The translations under genes were made by a program, and so were the position numbers. This document shows, piece after piece, positions 4,826-6,388 of a DNA stretch of 6,388 bases. Every line of letters starts with the position of its first letter. Positions within the stretch are counted from its first letter, which is position 1. Below the pieces are notes generated by a model, which was given only the letters and a program-made list of their open reading frames with translations, ran no database searches and was not told the DNA's origin. The stretch comes from Helicobacteraceae bacterium (lineage in GTDB: Bacteria; Campylobacterota; Campylobacteria; Campylobacterales; Sulfurimonadaceae), in contig DAOWOG010000076.1 in NCBI GenBank assembly GCA_030642185.1, positions 1 to 6,388 of the forward strand, in the 5' to 3' direction.

Positions 4826-6388
4826 CTAAAAAGAGTTAAGGATGAGTGTATTTAATTCAGTAGGGTCAAGCGTATTTGCAAAACAGCTGTTGGTTCCGCA
4901 GATCAGGAACTCTTTTGAGGATGAATCAGGCTGTAAAAGCGTGTAGGGATAGGAGATCTGTGTAAGTGTGCTGCGGGCATCATTTAACGTCTCTGCAGAG
5001 GACTTGATGATACGGTCTTCTTTGCTATAGCGTAGAGCCTGGTTGAAAAAGTAAGGAAAATAGAGAGGTGTTTTTGCCATTTTAAAAGAGTAATACTCGA
5101 TGGTCTTAAAAGCGAATCGGCGGTATTTATCATCATTCAACATACCGAGGCTGATTAACAGATCTACCATAACACCTACAGCACCCGGATAGGAGCTGTC
5201 ACCGGTGTCAGCCTCTGTATCGAACTCTCCTTTGGAAAAATACCAGTGCCCTTTATCATAAAAATTCTCCAGAGCTGTGTTGGCCAGTTGCTGTGCAAGT
5301 ATGAGATAGTGCTCATCAAAATTACGTTGATATGCGGCGATAAGTGCTGTTCCAAGATAGGCGTAGTCTTCCAGGAAGGCGGTCACTTTCGGTGTTTTAT
5401 GAATAAGCGTTGAGTGATAAAGTGTCCCATCGATCATCATTGTTTCCAGCAGCGCATCGAGCGACTGAACAGCCTGCTCAAGATAGGTGTCATCTACCTT
5501 GCTGAGCAGGAACAGGGATTTTATCATCATGGCATTCCATGAGACCTGAATTTTTCTGTCGATAAACGGATAGGTGCGTTTATCACGGATAGTACGTAAA
5601 ACGGCTTGAACTTTTTCGAACCATTCAGGCCATTTGGATGTTTCCATGCGAATAATACTTTGGCCTTCAAAATTGCCCTGAGGTGTGATGCTCAGTGTCG
5701 AGAGGATTGCAGTGATCTCATCTTTGCCAAATCCGTTCTCAGAAAGGACACGGCTTACTTCATTTTCACGGTAGACAAAATATTTTCCTTCTTCGTCTTC
5801 GGTATCGGCATCACTCGCAGAATAGAAGAGATTGTCTTCAAGCATACGTGTGAGCATAAAGTCGGCACTCTCTTTGGCTGTTCGTAAAAAACTTTTGTTA
5901 TCAAGATGGATGGAAGCCCGGGTATAGAGTTCACAGAGCAGGGCATTGTCATAAGTCATCTTCTCGAAATGCGGTACCAGCCACTGTCTGTCAACACTGT
6001 ATCTGCAAAATCCTCCTTCAACAAGATCATACATTCCCCCGAGCTGCATATTTTTCAGGGTATGTTCAAGCATATTTTTGGCTTTGGTGTCATCGTTGAT
6101 CAGGTAGATATTGAGCAGGGTGCCCAGTGTAGAGGTGTGCGGGAATTTGGTGTCGGGAGAAAAACCGCCGTAACCTTCTTCATAATTATGCCCTGCCTGT
6201 TTGACAAAAGTGTCGGCGATCTCTTCTTTGATCACCGTAGCCTGGGTCGGACGTTCTGAAGGTTTGAGAAAGGTCTGAATCTCATCGGCGTTTTTGAAAA
6301 GGTCTTCGTCATTTTCACCTATTTTTTGGGCAATGATCCGGATCAGCTCATCAAAGCCCAGCATCTTGTCCCGGTTGTTTGGAGGAAT
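4826..6388 (-). CDS. DUF255/YyaL (SPATA20-like) protein, N-terminus beyond window
   Basis: Biochemical function is not established for the family. Members have an N-terminal thioredoxin-like domain (DUF255) and a C-terminal six-hairpin alpha/alpha barrel like sugar epimerases and glycosidases, about 650-700 residues in all. Here 520 codons are visible and the frame stays open through the edge: IPPNNRDK precedes the first visible Met (6364), so that Met is internal and the thioredoxin domain is mostly outside. Recognisable blocks, numbered from the edge, are GGFSPDTKFPH 74-84, GGFCRYSVDRQWLVPHFEKM 125-144, SDADTEDEEGK 192-202 and DRKIQVSWNAMM 277-288, with ICGTNSCFA near the C-terminus. These conserved acidic and aromatic blocks line the barrel cavity in the family. 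It ends 65 bases before ppk2 on the same strand; shared transcription is possible, but ppk2 seems to have its own promoter. Domain assignment is from remembered family motifs. Confidence 0.88.
   Translation of the reverse strand: MPPNNRDKMLGFDELIRIIAQKIGENDEDLFKNADEIQTFLKPSERPTQATVIKEEIADTFVKQAGHNYEEGYGGFSPDTKFPHTSTLGTLLNIYLINDDTKAKNMLEHTLKNMQLGGMYDLVEGGFCRYSVDRQWLVPHFEKMTYDNALLCELYTRASIHLDNKSFLRTAKESADFMLTRMLEDNLFYSASDADTEDEEGKYFVYRENEVSRVLSENGFGKDEITAILSTLSITPQGNFEGQSIIRMETSKWPEWFEKVQAVLRTIRDKRTYPFIDRKIQVSWNAMMIKSLFLLSKVDDTYLEQAVQSLDALLETMMIDGTLYHSTLIHKTPKVTAFLEDYAYLGTALIAAYQRNFDEHYLILAQQLANTALENFYDKGHWYFSKGEFDTEADTGDSSYPGAVGVMVDLLISLGMLNDDKYRRFAFKTIEYYSFKMAKTPLYFPYFFNQALRYSKEDRIIKSSAETLNDARSTLTQISYPYTLLQPDSSSKEFLICGTNSCFANTLDPTELNTLILNSF

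Noticed and set aside
5606..6259. Plus-strand open frames across the DUF255-type gene
   Set aside because: They are shadows of a long conserved minus-strand frame; their translations show no family features.

Overview
The window looks like a chromosomal segment from a member of the Campylobacterota (epsilonproteobacteria), probably a free-living sulfur-oxidiser type such as Sulfurimonas or Sulfurovum; the genus is not resolved. The basis is the style of the housekeeping proteins (threonine synthase opening MNFIETRGNDG, a phosphoglycolate phosphatase containing SYGYNYGEDI) and promoters with a good TATAAT box but weak -35 elements.

Layout from left to right: (1) gph, phosphoglycolate phosphatase, minus strand, cut by the left edge close to its C-terminus. 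(2) A short AT-rich accessory stretch, about 631-2260. It begins with a 295-bp promoter region that holds a perfect 13-bp tandem repeat, two tandem 21-bp dyads and a third dyad over a -10 box. Two plus-strand tandem paralogues follow, encoding small exported proteins built of 22-residue repeats of the 'NPxKEVQLAAVKQ..AI.YI' kind (DUF4116-like). Next comes a minus-strand orphan gene for a small exported four-cysteine protein. (3) thrC, threonine synthase, plus strand, with its own recognisable promoter. (4) Two minus-strand genes convergent to thrC: ppk2 (class I/PA0141-type polyphosphate kinase 2) and, upstream of it, a long DUF255/YyaL-type protein whose N-terminal thioredoxin-like domain lies beyond the right edge.

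The housekeeping genes (gph, thrC, ppk2) do not form one pathway: they serve 2-phosphoglycolate clean-up, threonine synthesis and polyphosphate/nucleotide energy balance. The part least explained by known biology is the accessory stretch: the duplicated exported repeat proteins, their unusual operator-like promoter, and the neighbouring cysteine-containing exported protein. Hand counts of sample 60-base lines give about 30-35% G+C there, against about 40-60% in thrC, ppk2 and the DUF255 gene. This fits recently acquired or fast-evolving DNA between conserved genes. No rRNA, tRNA, CRISPR array, insertion sequence or origin was seen.
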